Counted from the first letter of the stretch, positions 33,730 to 44,339 are shown. The stretch is DNA of 64,000 bases from Allobosea sp. (GCF_030695125.1 NZ_JAUYTP010000074.1:1-64000); one strand, 5' to 3'. Numbers and translations: made by a program. Notes: a model not told the origin generated them from the letters alone.

Positions 33730-36700
33730 TCACTCCGTTAGCTCAATGCGTGTCATTACCGCGGCGATCGGCTGATGGATCCAATACTCAATGCGCTTTC
33801 TGCCAGTGATCCGTTCGATCGCACGAGCGTACTGCGAGACCTGGCCCGCGAACTCGCGCAGCCGATCCTGGTCGAGCGTCACCGAGCCGGGGAAGCTTTT
33901 GTGGTCGACGATAGCATAGCCGTCGCCCAGGTCGACCAGAAGGTCGAGGCGGCTTACCACGACCTGAAGGCCGTCTTCGGCATGAACCGGCCACTCCTTC
34001 AGTTTGGCTGCGCCGTCAAACCTGGTGTCGACGAAACTGCGCAGCCGATCCGAGATCTCGACGAGGTCTGCCGGCGCCACCTGCGGCACGGTCCAGCGGG
34101 CGAGGGTTGCGGCCGCACGTGATGTGCGCGTGGTCGTGCCCGTATTAGGATCGTCCGCAGCCAGGAAGCGGTGGATGGCCTCTCCGAGCAACTGTAGGTC
34201 GGGATCGCCCACCAGGGGTATGCGGTCGCCGAGCCTCTCGGTGGCCGCAACGACCACGTCCGCCTCTAGTAGGATTGCGTCGCTAGGTCGGATCCGGAGC
34301 GGCGGGTGGGCGATCGGCGCCGATACAGGACGCATATATTCCTGTACGGGATCGCTGGTCGCCTCTGCCGGGTCCAATGCATCCGGGGACGACCGACTTG
34401 CGAATGCCTCTGCGCCCACGTTGATCGTCGTCCCGGCGTTCGAAATCAAGGGCGCGCCGCTGTTGGCTTGCAGCTCTTCGAGCCAGGTCTGCGATCCACC
34501 GGTATTGGCGAGAGCCAGGTGGTCCCGGGCGCGCGTCAGCCCCACGTAGAGCAAGCGCGTGCGCTCCAGGCGTTCTTCAGCGAGCGCCGCGATGCCTTCC
34601 GGACTTGCTGGCGCGGAAACGTCGAGGCCGACGTCCTTTTGCTGTTCGCCGTACGGCCAGGGCCAGAAGCGCAGGACCCGGGCGGCGAGGGGCGAACTCC
34701 AGTCCGGTGCCGCCTCGTCCTGGGCGATCATGCCAAAGGGTGAACCCTTCGCGGGCGCGTCGAGCTCGGTCAGAATCACAATCGGCCACTCGAGACCCTT
34801 GGCCGCGTGGTAGGTCATGATATTAACCGCATCGGGATGGCGGCTCTGTGGCTGTCGCGCGTTATCGCGCGAGGCGACCCACTCGCACGCCCCAGTTAGG
34901 GTCGCGGCCTGTCGCTCGGCATGCTGCTCGTCCTGATATGCCTCGACCATGCCTCGCAGCGCCTCTAGGTTCTGCAGGCGCTGTTCGGCGTTACCCCAGC
35001 CTAGCAACGTGGCGAAGACTGTCTCGGCGTGCAGGAGGGCGTCTAATATCTCCGCGGGAGTGAGCTGGTGTGCCCGGTCGCGGATCGCAGCCAGCGCGTC
35101 GGCGAACGGCACGCGGGCGATCAGGCCGGCCTTGGCGTCCTCGTCGAACACGGCGGCGAACCATTCGTCGGTCTCCGTCGCAAGGCGTGCCAGCTCTGCG
35201 AGCGCGAGCGTGTCGCTCGCGTCGGCAATCCACCTGAACGCGGCGAGCGCGAACTCAATCTCGGGCTGGAAGAGGAGCCCTGACCGCTCAACCGCGACGC
35301 GGATGCCGTGCTGGGACAGCGCGAAGGCCAGATCGCCCACCTGGGCATTGCCTCGACACAGCACGGCGATGTCACCGCCGCGCGCCTCTCGGGTGCCGCC
35401 GCCCTTCATCGCCACCGTCCACCCGGCCGGATCGGAAAGCAGGCCGGCGATGCGGCCTGCGAGTATCGCGGTTCTAGCTACCTTGTTCTTGCCCGACATG
35501 TCCCAAAAGGAGAGGCCCGGCTGTCCGTCCGGATCCTCCGTGCGTTCGCAGCCGTCGAACATGATCTCTTCCTCCGACATGCCAACCCTCAGCATGTTGG
35601 GGGCGATCGCTGCATTGACGAAGCCGGCTAGCTGGGGGCGAGCGCGGTACGAGCGGCGAAGATAGCCCGTCGTGCCGCCGGTCGCCGCCGTGATGGCCGC
35701 AGACGCGGCGCTGGTGAGAGCCGGATCGGCATCGCGGAACCCATAGATCGACTGCTTGGGGTCGCCGACCCACAGGTTCCGGCCAGCGATGCGCGACAGC
35801 GCGGTGAAGATCGCGATTTGGATGGGACTCGAATCTTGGAACTCATCGACGAATACCGCCCCGATGAGTTCGCGCAGGCGTTCCGTGTTCGCTGGATTGC
35901 TGATGATGTCGAGGGCGAGCATTTCCTGATCAACGAAGTCGAGGAGGCCGCGAGCGCGCTTGTACTCACCGTATGCGGTCATGCAACTGGCGGCACAGTC
36001 GAAGATGAGCTCGATGTACCGCTGGAGGTCAGACTTGAGGCCGGGATGCCTCGGATGGGCTGCAGCGGCCGCGACCACGTGGGTAAAGAGCGCTTCGTCC
36101 GCTTTCGTTGCGCCGAGCTTCGCGAGTCGAGCCCAGTCTGGCCACGAGATTCGATCGCCGCCGCGGAGCGTGCGCACGGCCTTGTCGACTGTCGGCACGT
36201 CCTTGTTGAGCGTTCCGGCCTTGAGCCCGCTCTTGTTTCGGTCGAGCTCCACGGTGCAGGCTTCCAACGCCGATGCCAACGCCGCGTCGAATGCTTCGGC
36301 GGCCTGGCCCGTAGCGGCGGGAAGGAGTCCTAGCAGCCCAGCGGCCGAACGAGCTGCGCAATGCGCGAGACGCTCAGGCGGGATGCCGTTCGAACGAGCG
36401 AGATCAACGGCGCGCCTGACGTCGTCCTGCCACCCCCGGACCGTTCGACCGTGCACGGAGTAGCTGCGGGCCTGGACACCGAAGCGCTCAGCGATCTCCG
36501 AGATAGCGGGTCCGAATTCCTCGATCACCGGACCTGCCGCGCGGCTGAACACGGACGCCTGCCGGTCCTCGGCGATGACCTCGGCGACGGGTGATCGCCC
36601 CAACTCGAAAGCGAACTCTGAGATCAGCGATCCACATACGGAGTTCACCGTGCCAATGCGCGCCGAAAGCATGGCCGCACTGAGGTCCGGTCGACCGGCC

Positions 36701-36897
36701 TCGATCAGCCTCGCCCTGATCCGGCCGACAAGTTCGGCCGCCGCCTTCTTAGTGAACGTGGTTGCGAGGATACGGTGCGGCGGCAGGGCTGCGCCAACCT
36801 CGGCCACGATCTCCTCGACCAATCGGTACGTCTTGCCCGTACCGGCGCTCGCGATAGTCGTGTCGACCCGGTTCTGCATGGTGCTCGCTTCCGTCAT
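33730..36897 (-). CDS. AddA-like UvrD helicase with C-terminal PD-(D/E)XK nuclease
   Basis: A 1055-residue superfamily 1 helicase. Walker A is ASAGTGKT (about 16-23). Further motifs are VFVDEFQDSSPIQ, WVGDPKQSIYGFRDAD, YRARPQLAGF, TYHAAKGLEWPIV and LLYVGLTRARDHLAL. A nuclease domain at the end shows SRLDLLVDLGDGYAIVDHKSF. This is the AddA/RecB layout. The ATG at 36897 is chosen because it overlaps the AddB-like stop by ATGA. The 3' end faces the Ubl operon. Chromosomal addAB normally repairs breaks; this divergent copy in a defence island is probably antiviral. Confidence 0.88.
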   Translation of the reverse strand: MTEASTMQNRVDTTIASAGTGKTYRLVEEIVAEVGAALPPHRILATTFTKKAAAELVGRIRARLIEAGRPDLSAAMLSARIGTVNSVCGSLISEFAFELGRSPVAEVIAEDRQASVFSRAAGPVIEEFGPAISEIAERFGVQARSYSVHGRTVRGWQDDVRRAVDLARSNGIPPERLAHCAARSAAGLLGLLPAATGQAAEAFDAALASALEACTVELDRNKSGLKAGTLNKDVPTVDKAVRTLRGGDRISWPDWARLAKLGATKADEALFTHVVAAAAAHPRHPGLKSDLQRYIELIFDCAASCMTAYGEYKRARGLLDFVDQEMLALDIISNPANTERLRELIGAVFVDEFQDSSPIQIAIFTALSRIAGRNLWVGDPKQSIYGFRDADPALTSAASAAITAATGGTTGYLRRSYRARPQLAGFVNAAIAPNMLRVGMSEEEIMFDGCERTEDPDGQPGLSFWDMSGKNKVARTAILAGRIAGLLSDPAGWTVAMKGGGTREARGGDIAVLCRGNAQVGDLAFALSQHGIRVAVERSGLLFQPEIEFALAAFRWIADASDTLALAELARLATETDEWFAAVFDEDAKAGLIARVPFADALAAIRDRAHQLTPAEILDALLHAETVFATLLGWGNAEQRLQNLEALRGMVEAYQDEQHAERQAATLTGACEWVASRDNARQPQSRHPDAVNIMTYHAAKGLEWPIVILTELDAPAKGSPFGMIAQDEAAPDWSSPLAARVLRFWPWPYGEQQKDVGLDVSAPASPEGIAALAEERLERTRLLYVGLTRARDHLALANTGGSQTWLEELQANSGAPLISNAGTTINVGAEAFASRSSPDALDPAEATSDPVQEYMRPVSAPIAHPPLRIRPSDAILLEADVVVAATERLGDRIPLVGDPDLQLLGEAIHRFLAADDPNTGTTTRTSRAAATLARWTVPQVAPADLVEISDRLRSFVDTRFDGAAKLKEWPVHAEDGLQVVVSRLDLLVDLGDGYAIVDHKSFPGSVTLDQDRLREFAGQVSQYARAIERITGRKRIEYWIHQPIAAVMTRIELTE

Positions 36898-39560
36898 GCC
36901 AGCCCCCTGACCCGGCACAGCGTTGAGTAGTCGCATCGCTCGCAGTGCACGTCGCGATCGATTGTGAGTTCAGGCGGTAGATGGTCCCGGACTCCCTCGA
37001 CGCCGGTGGCAAGAATCTGACCCGCCTCCGCCGATGTCCGCCATATCGACCACGCGGCAACGATGGCTGCCCACGTGTCGGGGAACGAACGATCGCCGTC
37101 GATAAGACGTCCGACGAGACCGCTGCCTTCGAGTGTTGCAAACTGCCTCTGGTTCAGCAGGAAGTAACCCGCCCTATACGGCTGCTCCCCGGAAAAGAGC
37201 GCACCGTAGGTGGCTAGCTGCACGGCCCGCCCTTTGGAGAGCTCTTCCATCCGGGCCTTCTCGCTGCGCGTCCATTTGAGGTCGATGATGACCGCATTCC
37301 CCGATCTGTCGCGGGCAACTAGGTCGATGGCGCCACGCAGGGCGAGAAGCGGTTCGAATGTCCCACTGACCTGCTGCTCGGTCGACTCAACCATGAGTTG
37401 GTTGTCGGAGAGGCAGCGTGCCAGGCTCGCCATCGCAGCAGGCAGCCGGCGGCGCGCGAAGTTTAGCTCCTCGGCGAATTCGGGATGCCGCAGCGGCGCA
37501 GCGAGCTGATCGATCCGACCTTCTAGTAGGTCCGTCGCGCTTTGCGCGGCCATGTCGGGCTCGGGAGGCGTGCCAGGTGTGAACACCTCGCGCGCGATGG
37601 CGTGCGCCAGGTTGCCCAACAGTTGGTTAGCATCGGGGATCGACCGGACGCGACCCGGTCTCAGCCGGGCGACGTGCCGGAGCGCCCACATGAGCTGGCA
37701 CGACAGAAGGTTTTCGAGCGACGTGGCCGACTCGGTGATCTGCGCGAGCCTCGGCGAGAAACCCGCCGGAGTCTCCCACGAAAAGCGTGCTGTGGGCAGC
37801 GACCGCGGTGCGATGGCCTGCCGCTCAATCGTCGTCCCCGCGATCGTGAGCGCGGGTGTGCTGAGCGCAGCCTCCAGCCCGATCCGTGTGCCGACAACGT
37901 CCAGCGCCGGCTTCAGCCGGTGCGCAAGCGGATGGAGGCTGTCGTCGGCTTCGCAGTCTAGCCCACCTGCGACCAGCAGAACCTTCCCGCGCGCGTTCAG
38001 GATCACGCGCTCCCAGGCGGCGCTAGCTGCGCGCGCGCACACCGTCACCTCGTCTGCTGGGCAGTCGGCTGCCGCCAGCTCCCTCCGCTCTCCATCGGAC
38101 CATGGCGACCGGGCTGTGCCCTCACGTGTCGTGCCGAAGTTCCACCAGACGACGGAAGTCGTGGGCGCCCAGACCGAACCAGGATGAGGCACGCTTCGCC
38201 AGCTCGCGGCTTCAGCCCGCGAGCTGGGGTTCGACTGCCCGAGATCGAGCGCCTGATCGATTACGCGTTCCACCAGCAGCCGCGGAAGCCGGTCACGCCC
38301 AATAGCCGCGATTGCTGTCCTCACTTCGCCGGCGAGGGTGGACGTCGCCGCGTAGAGGAGGTCGCTGGTCACGGCGTATCGACGCGCAGCCCACGTTGTG
38401 ACGCGATCGCATATCTGCAGCGACTGTTCGAGGGGCATGCCCACGACCGGGTTGGCCGTTTCCTGCTCCGCCCATTCCCGCCAGCGAGCCAATCGTGGAC
38501 CGATCGCTGCAAGCTCGTCCGCATCGTTTCCAGCTCGCTCGCGCTCCTTCTCGGTGATCCTCGCCCATGCCTGCTCCCATTCCGGCCCGCCTCGGCCGGG
38601 AGCTTTCTCCAGAGCGGAGGCGAGATGCCATGCCGCGCGGGGCGCCACCGGCGAGTTTGGAAATACCAGGAGCTCCATGAGTGCGTGAGGATCGAAGGGA
38701 GCCCACGCGCTTTTGAAGGCGAGCAACAGCAGTTGGAGCGAACCTCGGTGGATAGATGAGCGGCTACGACCAGCCCGTGGCTGTCCGAACCCGCTCAGCC
38801 CGTGGTCGAGTAGGTCGGTGTCACCATCCTGCGCAACGAGTGCGATCTCACCGGCGGTCTGGCCCGCGAACCACTGCCCGACGATTTCGGCCGCGAGCGG
38901 TTCGCTCACCGAGGACGCCACCGTCACGGTTCCGTCCGAACCCTCCAACGCCTCGGGAGCACCGAGCATCCACCTCTGAAGCTTGCCGAGGGATGTTTCG
39001 GGAGGAGCCGCGGGCCGGACTTCGATTGTCTCCAGCGCGCTGCCGAGATCCCGAAGACGAACGACGAGACGGCGGATCGGGGAAGGGTGCAAATCTATCG
39101 AATCTATGAGCCGGATGCGTTCGATAGGCGGCGCGTTGGTCTCCTCAAACTCTTTCAACACCGCGGCGATGCGGTCGGACAGCCCGGGCGGCAGTTGGCT
39201 CGCGGCGCGGCATGCGACCGCAAGGTCGGCAAGCCGAGGCTCGTGCCAGGGCAGATCTTGCTGCCATCCGAGCCCAATCAGCTCGTCGCGCCAGGCGAGC
39301 AGCGTGCGGGCTGTGGACCACGGGTCCATTCCGAGCGATCCCGACCAGAAGAACTCGCCCTCGAGACCCTCCAATGTTGACTGAAACGACGCGATACGCA
39401 CGACCTGCGGCTTGCGCGGGCCGCCAATACCGAGTGACACCTCGAGGAGGTCGACGAGCCCTGCCGGACCGACGACCGGCTGGCCCATCGAACCGCCCGC
39501 GCCGCCACCGTGGTCGGGGCTAGCGCCACCGTCAGCCCAAAGTCCGAAAACGATGTTCAT
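36894..39560 (-). CDS. AddB-like PD-(D/E)XK nuclease with Fe-S cysteines
   Basis: The 888-residue partner of the AddA-like protein, translated just upstream of it. The N-terminal two thirds resemble an inactivated helicase and lack Walker A. The C-terminal nuclease has GAIDLVARDRSGNAVIIDLKWTR. An iron-sulphur-type cysteine set is formed by LLSCQLMWAL upstream of the nuclease and CERCDYSTLC at the end, as in AddB. The start MNIVFGLWADGG at 39560 faces the divergent nuclease-helicase pair across 125 bases. Confidence 0.82.
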   Translation of the reverse strand: MNIVFGLWADGGASPDHGGGAGGSMGQPVVGPAGLVDLLEVSLGIGGPRKPQVVRIASFQSTLEGLEGEFFWSGSLGMDPWSTARTLLAWRDELIGLGWQQDLPWHEPRLADLAVACRAASQLPPGLSDRIAAVLKEFEETNAPPIERIRLIDSIDLHPSPIRRLVVRLRDLGSALETIEVRPAAPPETSLGKLQRWMLGAPEALEGSDGTVTVASSVSEPLAAEIVGQWFAGQTAGEIALVAQDGDTDLLDHGLSGFGQPRAGRSRSSIHRGSLQLLLLAFKSAWAPFDPHALMELLVFPNSPVAPRAAWHLASALEKAPGRGGPEWEQAWARITEKERERAGNDADELAAIGPRLARWREWAEQETANPVVGMPLEQSLQICDRVTTWAARRYAVTSDLLYAATSTLAGEVRTAIAAIGRDRLPRLLVERVIDQALDLGQSNPSSRAEAASWRSVPHPGSVWAPTTSVVWWNFGTTREGTARSPWSDGERRELAAADCPADEVTVCARAASAAWERVILNARGKVLLVAGGLDCEADDSLHPLAHRLKPALDVVGTRIGLEAALSTPALTIAGTTIERQAIAPRSLPTARFSWETPAGFSPRLAQITESATSLENLLSCQLMWALRHVARLRPGRVRSIPDANQLLGNLAHAIAREVFTPGTPPEPDMAAQSATDLLEGRIDQLAAPLRHPEFAEELNFARRRLPAAMASLARCLSDNQLMVESTEQQVSGTFEPLLALRGAIDLVARDRSGNAVIIDLKWTRSEKARMEELSKGRAVQLATYGALFSGEQPYRAGYFLLNQRQFATLEGSGLVGRLIDGDRSFPDTWAAIVAAWSIWRTSAEAGQILATGVEGVRDHLPPELTIDRDVHCERCDYSTLCRVRGLA

Positions 39561-39685
39561 AGCGCCCCCCTCGTCAGGATGTCAGGCTCCGAGGGGTAAT
39601 TCAACCTGAGGATGTATGTTTTCTCCCACGTCGCGATCGGTGCTAAAGGTCTGCCAGGAGAATGAGAAGGGGATAATTCAGTAAC

Positions 39686-40600
39686 GTGATTCGGTTTCGT
39701 CGTCTGACGCCTGTTCCTCTTAATTCTTGGTTGGTTGATCAAGGCATCCCTCATACGCATCAACGCTACCGGCTACGGGTTTGGCGAGAAGTTCACGGTG
39801 CTCTCGGCCCATTGCGTGATGAGCTGATCGCATATGTTCAGGAAGCGTTGGACGACGCTCGTCGTCGTATTCGATCAGGCTTTCAGGACGATCTCTCGCC
39901 TTTCAATGATCTGGCGCATGACCCTGCCGCACATTATCCCGCGATGCTCAATCGCATATCGCTTCAAGGGTACCTTGGGGAAACGCTTGGCGTGCTCGCG
40001 GTGGAGCATTTCGGAGCGATCGGACATGCCGATTGGATGGTTCCAGCGCTCCTCTTCCGCTTTCACGATCAGGAGTTCCAGCATCTGGACTTGATCAACG
40101 AACGCCTTCTGGCGGGTGAGGTACACGAGCCAGATGCAGAGAAAGAAAAGCGGCCAGGTCGGACCGGCGACGATGGATTGGCGTTCCGAGTGGACGCCAC
40201 CGGAGTGATTACCGACATTCTGACGCTCGAAGCCAAATGCCTCACGGTGAGCAATACCGGCATCATGAAAGATGCGCACGAAAAGCTCATGGTCGGCGGG
40301 AACCGGCCCAGCGGCGTGCGCGAACTGATCAATCTCCTGACGGAATATGACACGCCCGAAGCTGAGGCCTGGCAACGGGCGCTGCTTCAGTTCTACAGGG
40401 AGGGCTTCCGCACGGCAGCTCGCCATGATGGACTTGCCTATGCTGTTGGCCATTCTCCCAAACAGCCGGTTGACCGGATCGCGTGGCTGCCCCCCGAAGC
40501 GCCGCATCCCGCCTATACGATACAGCGCAACCTCGAAGCGATGGAGTTTCAGTTCGAGAATTTAGATGCCGTAGTCGACATATTGTATCGGGGCGCTTGA
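39686..40600 (+). CDS. PD-(D/E)XK-like effector, Hachiman HamA-like
   Basis: A 304-residue protein starting at GTG 39686. A nuclease pattern is visible: Glu99 in GYLGETLG, Asp162/163 in GDDGLAF and Glu182-x-Lys184 in LTLEAKC. The ordering fits PD-(D/E)XK enzymes and the DUF1837/HamA group. It ends two bases before a Ski2-like helicase gene, the two-gene arrangement of Hachiman (HamA nuclease, HamB helicase). The family assignment is by pattern and context, not alignment. Confidence 0.55.
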   Translation: MIRFRRLTPVPLNSWLVDQGIPHTHQRYRLRVWREVHGALGPLRDELIAYVQEALDDARRRIRSGFQDDLSPFNDLAHDPAAHYPAMLNRISLQGYLGETLGVLAVEHFGAIGHADWMVPALLFRFHDQEFQHLDLINERLLAGEVHEPDAEKEKRPGRTGDDGLAFRVDATGVITDILTLEAKCLTVSNTGIMKDAHEKLMVGGNRPSGVRELINLLTEYDTPEAEAWQRALLQFYREGFRTAARHDGLAYAVGHSPKQPVDRIAWLPPEAPHPAYTIQRNLEAMEFQFENLDAVVDILYRGA

Positions 40601-40601
40601 G

Positions 40602-43600
40602 ATGACGAATGCGGCTACGATCGCCATCGCACGAGAGATTCGAGAGAACTTGGCGGGTCAGGCTCTGACCGCTCGCCAAGCCAAACTCTACAGCCAACGG
40701 TTGCGGCGCGACATGGGCCGCGATGGGTTGGCGAGTTTCGGCGCAGGAGACATCGCCGGTCATCTCGAAGAAGCGATGTTACTGCTGGAAAGTGGTTGGT
40801 TGGAGCGAAGCGCGGACATCACCTCGCCGTGGCGCACCTCGATCAAGCGCGCGGCAGAGATCATCGAATGGCTTTCGCAATCCCAGCTAAAGCCTCCGGG
40901 CGCGCCACTTCATCTGCTGGCGGCCGCAGCCTATCAGTTGGCCGATTATCCTGCGATGGCGCTGGGACATTTACTGCGGCTACCAGAGGGAGAGCCGCTG
41001 TCCGAGATTCTCCGCCAGTTTATCCGCGCAGACTTCCCCGCAGCTTTTCAGGCGGCACAGACGTTCTGGGGCAGTTATCGGAGGCTGGGGGTCGATGGTC
41101 GCATCGATCCCAATGACCTGGAAGTCGCAACCGTCCAGCACATCGTCATGTGCGTCGGGACGATCTGTGCGTTTCTTAGAACGGGCGGCGACGTCCCGGT
41201 CGAGCGCGCTGTGATCAAGCTGGAAGCGCTCGCCCTAGGATTTCTCCATAGTCGTGATCCCTATTCCCATTTGTTGGCGCGGTTGACAGCCGCCAGCGCG
41301 CGGCGGTTTATCGAAACCTGCCTTTGGCCTCAGATCAACGGACTCCGCCTAACGTCCAGTGGACCGGCCGGCGACGCGCTCATCCAGTTCGCGCGCTCGG
41401 CGTTTGCCAACAAACGGGCGCTTGTCTGGCCTGCGCAGGCGGCGGGCATCGCGAAGCTGCGCGACAACAGCTCGTTCGTGCTGTGTACGCCAACCGGCTC
41501 AGGGAAAACTACGGTCGCTACCCTTGGTGCGGTCCAGGGTCTGTTCGCTGATCCCCCGGTCGGAGGCACTGCCGGCAATCTCGTGCTCTACCTCGTGCCA
41601 TCCCGCGCGCTCGCGGCCGAGGTGGAGGGCCGGCTTGCCGAGGATCTTCGCGGGATCGCGGCGGAGCCGGTTGTCGTGACCGGCCTGTATGGAGGCGTCG
41701 ATTGGGGGCCGACGGATGCCTGGATTCAAACCGATCAGCCGACCGTGGTCATCTGCACGTTCGAGAAGGCCGACGCGCTCCTGCGCTATCTGGGCGTTCT
41801 GTTCCTCGGCAGGGTTCGCACGGTCATCATCGATGAAGCCCATATGGTGGAGCAGGACGAGGCCCGGCTGACTGGACTGGGTGACGGGACATCGCGCGCA
41901 TTCCGGCTCGAGCAGCTCGGCACACGCCTGATGCGCGCACGGGAAGATCACGACTTCCGTATTGTCGCGCTGTCTGCGGTCGCGGCACGGGCAGCGCCTG
42001 CCTTGGCCCGTTGGGTTTCCGATGCGCCAGCGGCGATACCCACAAGTTCGTCCTATCGCAGCACACGGCAGATGCTCGGGCGTCTCGAAGTACGCCCGAC
42101 CGGCCAGTTCGCGATCCGTTACAGCCTGATGGATGGACACTCGTTGAAGTTTGACGACGAGCGGCGGGACGACTCACCATTCGTACCCGATCCATTCCCC
42201 GCTGTTCCCGGGGGTATCGATCCGGGAGATGGGCCCGAGGTGCGGCTGCGCGCGCCGACGTTGTGGGCGGCGCTCAACCTGGCGGCAAAAAGGCCGGATG
42301 GCTCAACACCTTCGGTCCTGATTTCGTTGACACAGAATATCGACACCTTTGCCGCGACGTGTGCCGATCTCTTGGACGAATGGCAGGACATCGCACTTCC
42401 CGATTATTGGTCGATTGACGAGGGCAACCAGATTTGGGCGCGCTGCCTGGCGACAGCCATCGACTATTTTACAGAGGATTCCGTCGAGTATCGGCTGCTA
42501 GCACGCGGCATCGTGGTGCACCACGGCAAAATGCCGGGCCTCCTCGCCCGACGCCTGAAGACCGTTATTGATCGTGGCTATGTCCGAGTCATCATCGCTA
42601 CTTCGACGCTTTCGGAAGGGGTCAACATTCCGGTCAATTTCCTGCTGATCCCAAGCGTCTTCAGAAGTAATGCCGAGATGCCGCTGCAGGAGTTCAGCAA
42701 TCTGATCGGCCGCGCGGGACGCCCCGGTGTTGCAACAGAAGGCAGCGCGCTCGTTGTCCTGCCTGAACGCACCTATGAGAGCCGCTTCGGGCAGATCGTG
42801 CCAACCTATAGCCGGCAGTGGAACGGGTACGAAAGCCTGATCGCCCAGCTAGAGGCTGCGACCGCGGCAGTGGGCGACCTGATCCCGGATGATCAGGCAT
42901 CGAGTCCGCTCGGCCATCTGCTTCGCGAGCTCGAGCGCGCGTGGAAAGCGGTCGCGGGAGGGGGAACTGAGGCGGACTTTGCCGCTTGGCTTGAGCAAAC
43001 GGCCGTCACTGAGCAGGTTGTGTACCCGCCATCCAGCCAAGATTATCTTGATTCGCTGGACGCATTTCTGATTGCGGCGATCCAGGAGGTCGAGGAACTC
43101 AAGGGCATCGAACTTGATGCCGCCCAGCTCGAAGCGGAGCTGGTGAAGATTTGGCGACGCACCTATGCGCATGCGGCGTCGCATGGCGAAGCCCATCTGG
43201 CGACGATCTGGCTGGCTCGCGGCAGAGCGATCAAGGCCCAGTATCCCGATTCCGATCAGCGCCGGCGTTTATATAAGACGAGCCTGACTCCCCGATCTGC
43301 AAAGCTGCTGCTGGATCGCGCGGAGGCAATTCGCGTCAAGCTATCGGAGGGCCGCGATTATGCGACGTGGACCACCGAAGAGCAGTTTGCCTTCATTCGC
43401 GACGTGCTGGCATTTCTATCTGAAATTCCGGTGTTTGCGATTGAAACGAAGCTTGGCCGAAAAAAGAATTTCGATGACTGGCCCATATTGCTTCGGTGGT
43501 GGCTGGCCAAATCGACGCTGGCGCGACAACCTCGCGCGAATGAGGTGACTAACTGGTACGCCTTTGTGGCGAACAACTTCATCTATCGCGGAACTTGGGG

Positions 43601-44165
43601 GCTGGGCAGCGTCATCGGCCTGCTGCTGGATGCGACCGATGACGGACAGCCCATTCGCGCGCTGGAAATTGCCGACTGGCCCCTAAGCGGTTTGCCGTGG
43701 ATCGGATTCTGGCTGAAAGAGCTTATCAGTTGGGGGACGCTCGATCCGGTGGCGGCCTTTTTGCTCGCACGCGGCGATGCGGTTGATCGTCCGCAGGCGG
43801 AGTTGGATGCGAAAGCCTATTATGGAGGTCGTCCGGCGGGTGAAGATGCCAACGCGCTTCTCGACCCTCGGACGATCCGTGCATGGGTGGAAGCGAGGCA
43901 GCCCGCGCGCGCAGCGCGCACAGGCACAGTAACAATAGCGATCGAAGTGGAATGCGTTCGTCCCGTCGAGGCGTATCGGCAGCAGCGACTGGTCGTATTG
44001 CCGCTTGTGGAGGCAAACGCGATTGTCTGGCTTGACCCCGCCGGTTATGAGGTGGCGCGAAGCGTAAAGCCAGGCGATTGGCCCGAGAAACCCGCCCTAT
44101 TCCAGTTTGAGCTTCTGGTGGCAGTATCCTTGATCACGGGCAATCCGTATCTGCCTCACCGTTGA
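40602..44165 (+). CDS. Ski2-like DEAD/DEAH helicase, Hachiman HamB-like
   Basis: The 1187-residue superfamily 2 helicase has Walker A CTPTGSGKTT, VIIDEAHMV (motif II), ALSAVAARA (motif III region), TSTLSEGVNIPVNFLLIPS and the QEFSNLIGRAGRPG motif VI. N-terminal (about 280 residues) and C-terminal (about 450 residues) extensions are specific to it. It would load on damaged or invading DNA and gate the nuclease encoded two bases upstream. Codon and base composition is slightly less GC-rich than the plasmid backbone, in line with acquisition. Confidence 0.85.
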   Translation: MTNAATIAIAREIRENLAGQALTARQAKLYSQRLRRDMGRDGLASFGAGDIAGHLEEAMLLLESGWLERSADITSPWRTSIKRAAEIIEWLSQSQLKPPGAPLHLLAAAAYQLADYPAMALGHLLRLPEGEPLSEILRQFIRADFPAAFQAAQTFWGSYRRLGVDGRIDPNDLEVATVQHIVMCVGTICAFLRTGGDVPVERAVIKLEALALGFLHSRDPYSHLLARLTAASARRFIETCLWPQINGLRLTSSGPAGDALIQFARSAFANKRALVWPAQAAGIAKLRDNSSFVLCTPTGSGKTTVATLGAVQGLFADPPVGGTAGNLVLYLVPSRALAAEVEGRLAEDLRGIAAEPVVVTGLYGGVDWGPTDAWIQTDQPTVVICTFEKADALLRYLGVLFLGRVRTVIIDEAHMVEQDEARLTGLGDGTSRAFRLEQLGTRLMRAREDHDFRIVALSAVAARAAPALARWVSDAPAAIPTSSSYRSTRQMLGRLEVRPTGQFAIRYSLMDGHSLKFDDERRDDSPFVPDPFPAVPGGIDPGDGPEVRLRAPTLWAALNLAAKRPDGSTPSVLISLTQNIDTFAATCADLLDEWQDIALPDYWSIDEGNQIWARCLATAIDYFTEDSVEYRLLARGIVVHHGKMPGLLARRLKTVIDRGYVRVIIATSTLSEGVNIPVNFLLIPSVFRSNAEMPLQEFSNLIGRAGRPGVATEGSALVVLPERTYESRFGQIVPTYSRQWNGYESLIAQLEAATAAVGDLIPDDQASSPLGHLLRELERAWKAVAGGGTEADFAAWLEQTAVTEQVVYPPSSQDYLDSLDAFLIAAIQEVEELKGIELDAAQLEAELVKIWRRTYAHAASHGEAHLATIWLARGRAIKAQYPDSDQRRRLYKTSLTPRSAKLLLDRAEAIRVKLSEGRDYATWTTEEQFAFIRDVLAFLSEIPVFAIETKLGRKKNFDDWPILLRWWLAKSTLARQPRANEVTNWYAFVANNFIYRGTWGLGSVIGLLLDATDDGQPIRALEIADWPLSGLPWIGFWLKELISWGTLDPVAAFLLARGDAVDRPQAELDAKAYYGGRPAGEDANALLDPRTIRAWVEARQPARAARTGTVTIAIEVECVRPVEAYRQQRLVVLPLVEANAIVWLDPAGYEVARSVKPGDWPEKPALFQFELLVAVSLITGNPYLPHR

Positions 44166-44339
44166 TTCCTCTTCTTCCCGACGCAGAAGTCAGGGACTGA
44201 ATGCGTGTAGTCCATATCGAAGTTCAGCACCTGGAGTGCGGCTTAATATAGAGCTCCCAATCGCCCGCTGTAATCTCTCGCTTGGAAACTTCGGACGAGG
44301 CTGCCGTAAAGGTCAGGAAATGCCTTGAAGCAATAAGCT

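Noticed and set aside
33645..33809. Short hydrophobic frame after the E1-like gene
   Set aside because: It has a signal-peptide-like start but no homology that I recognise, and it overlaps the end of the AddA-like gene on the other strand.
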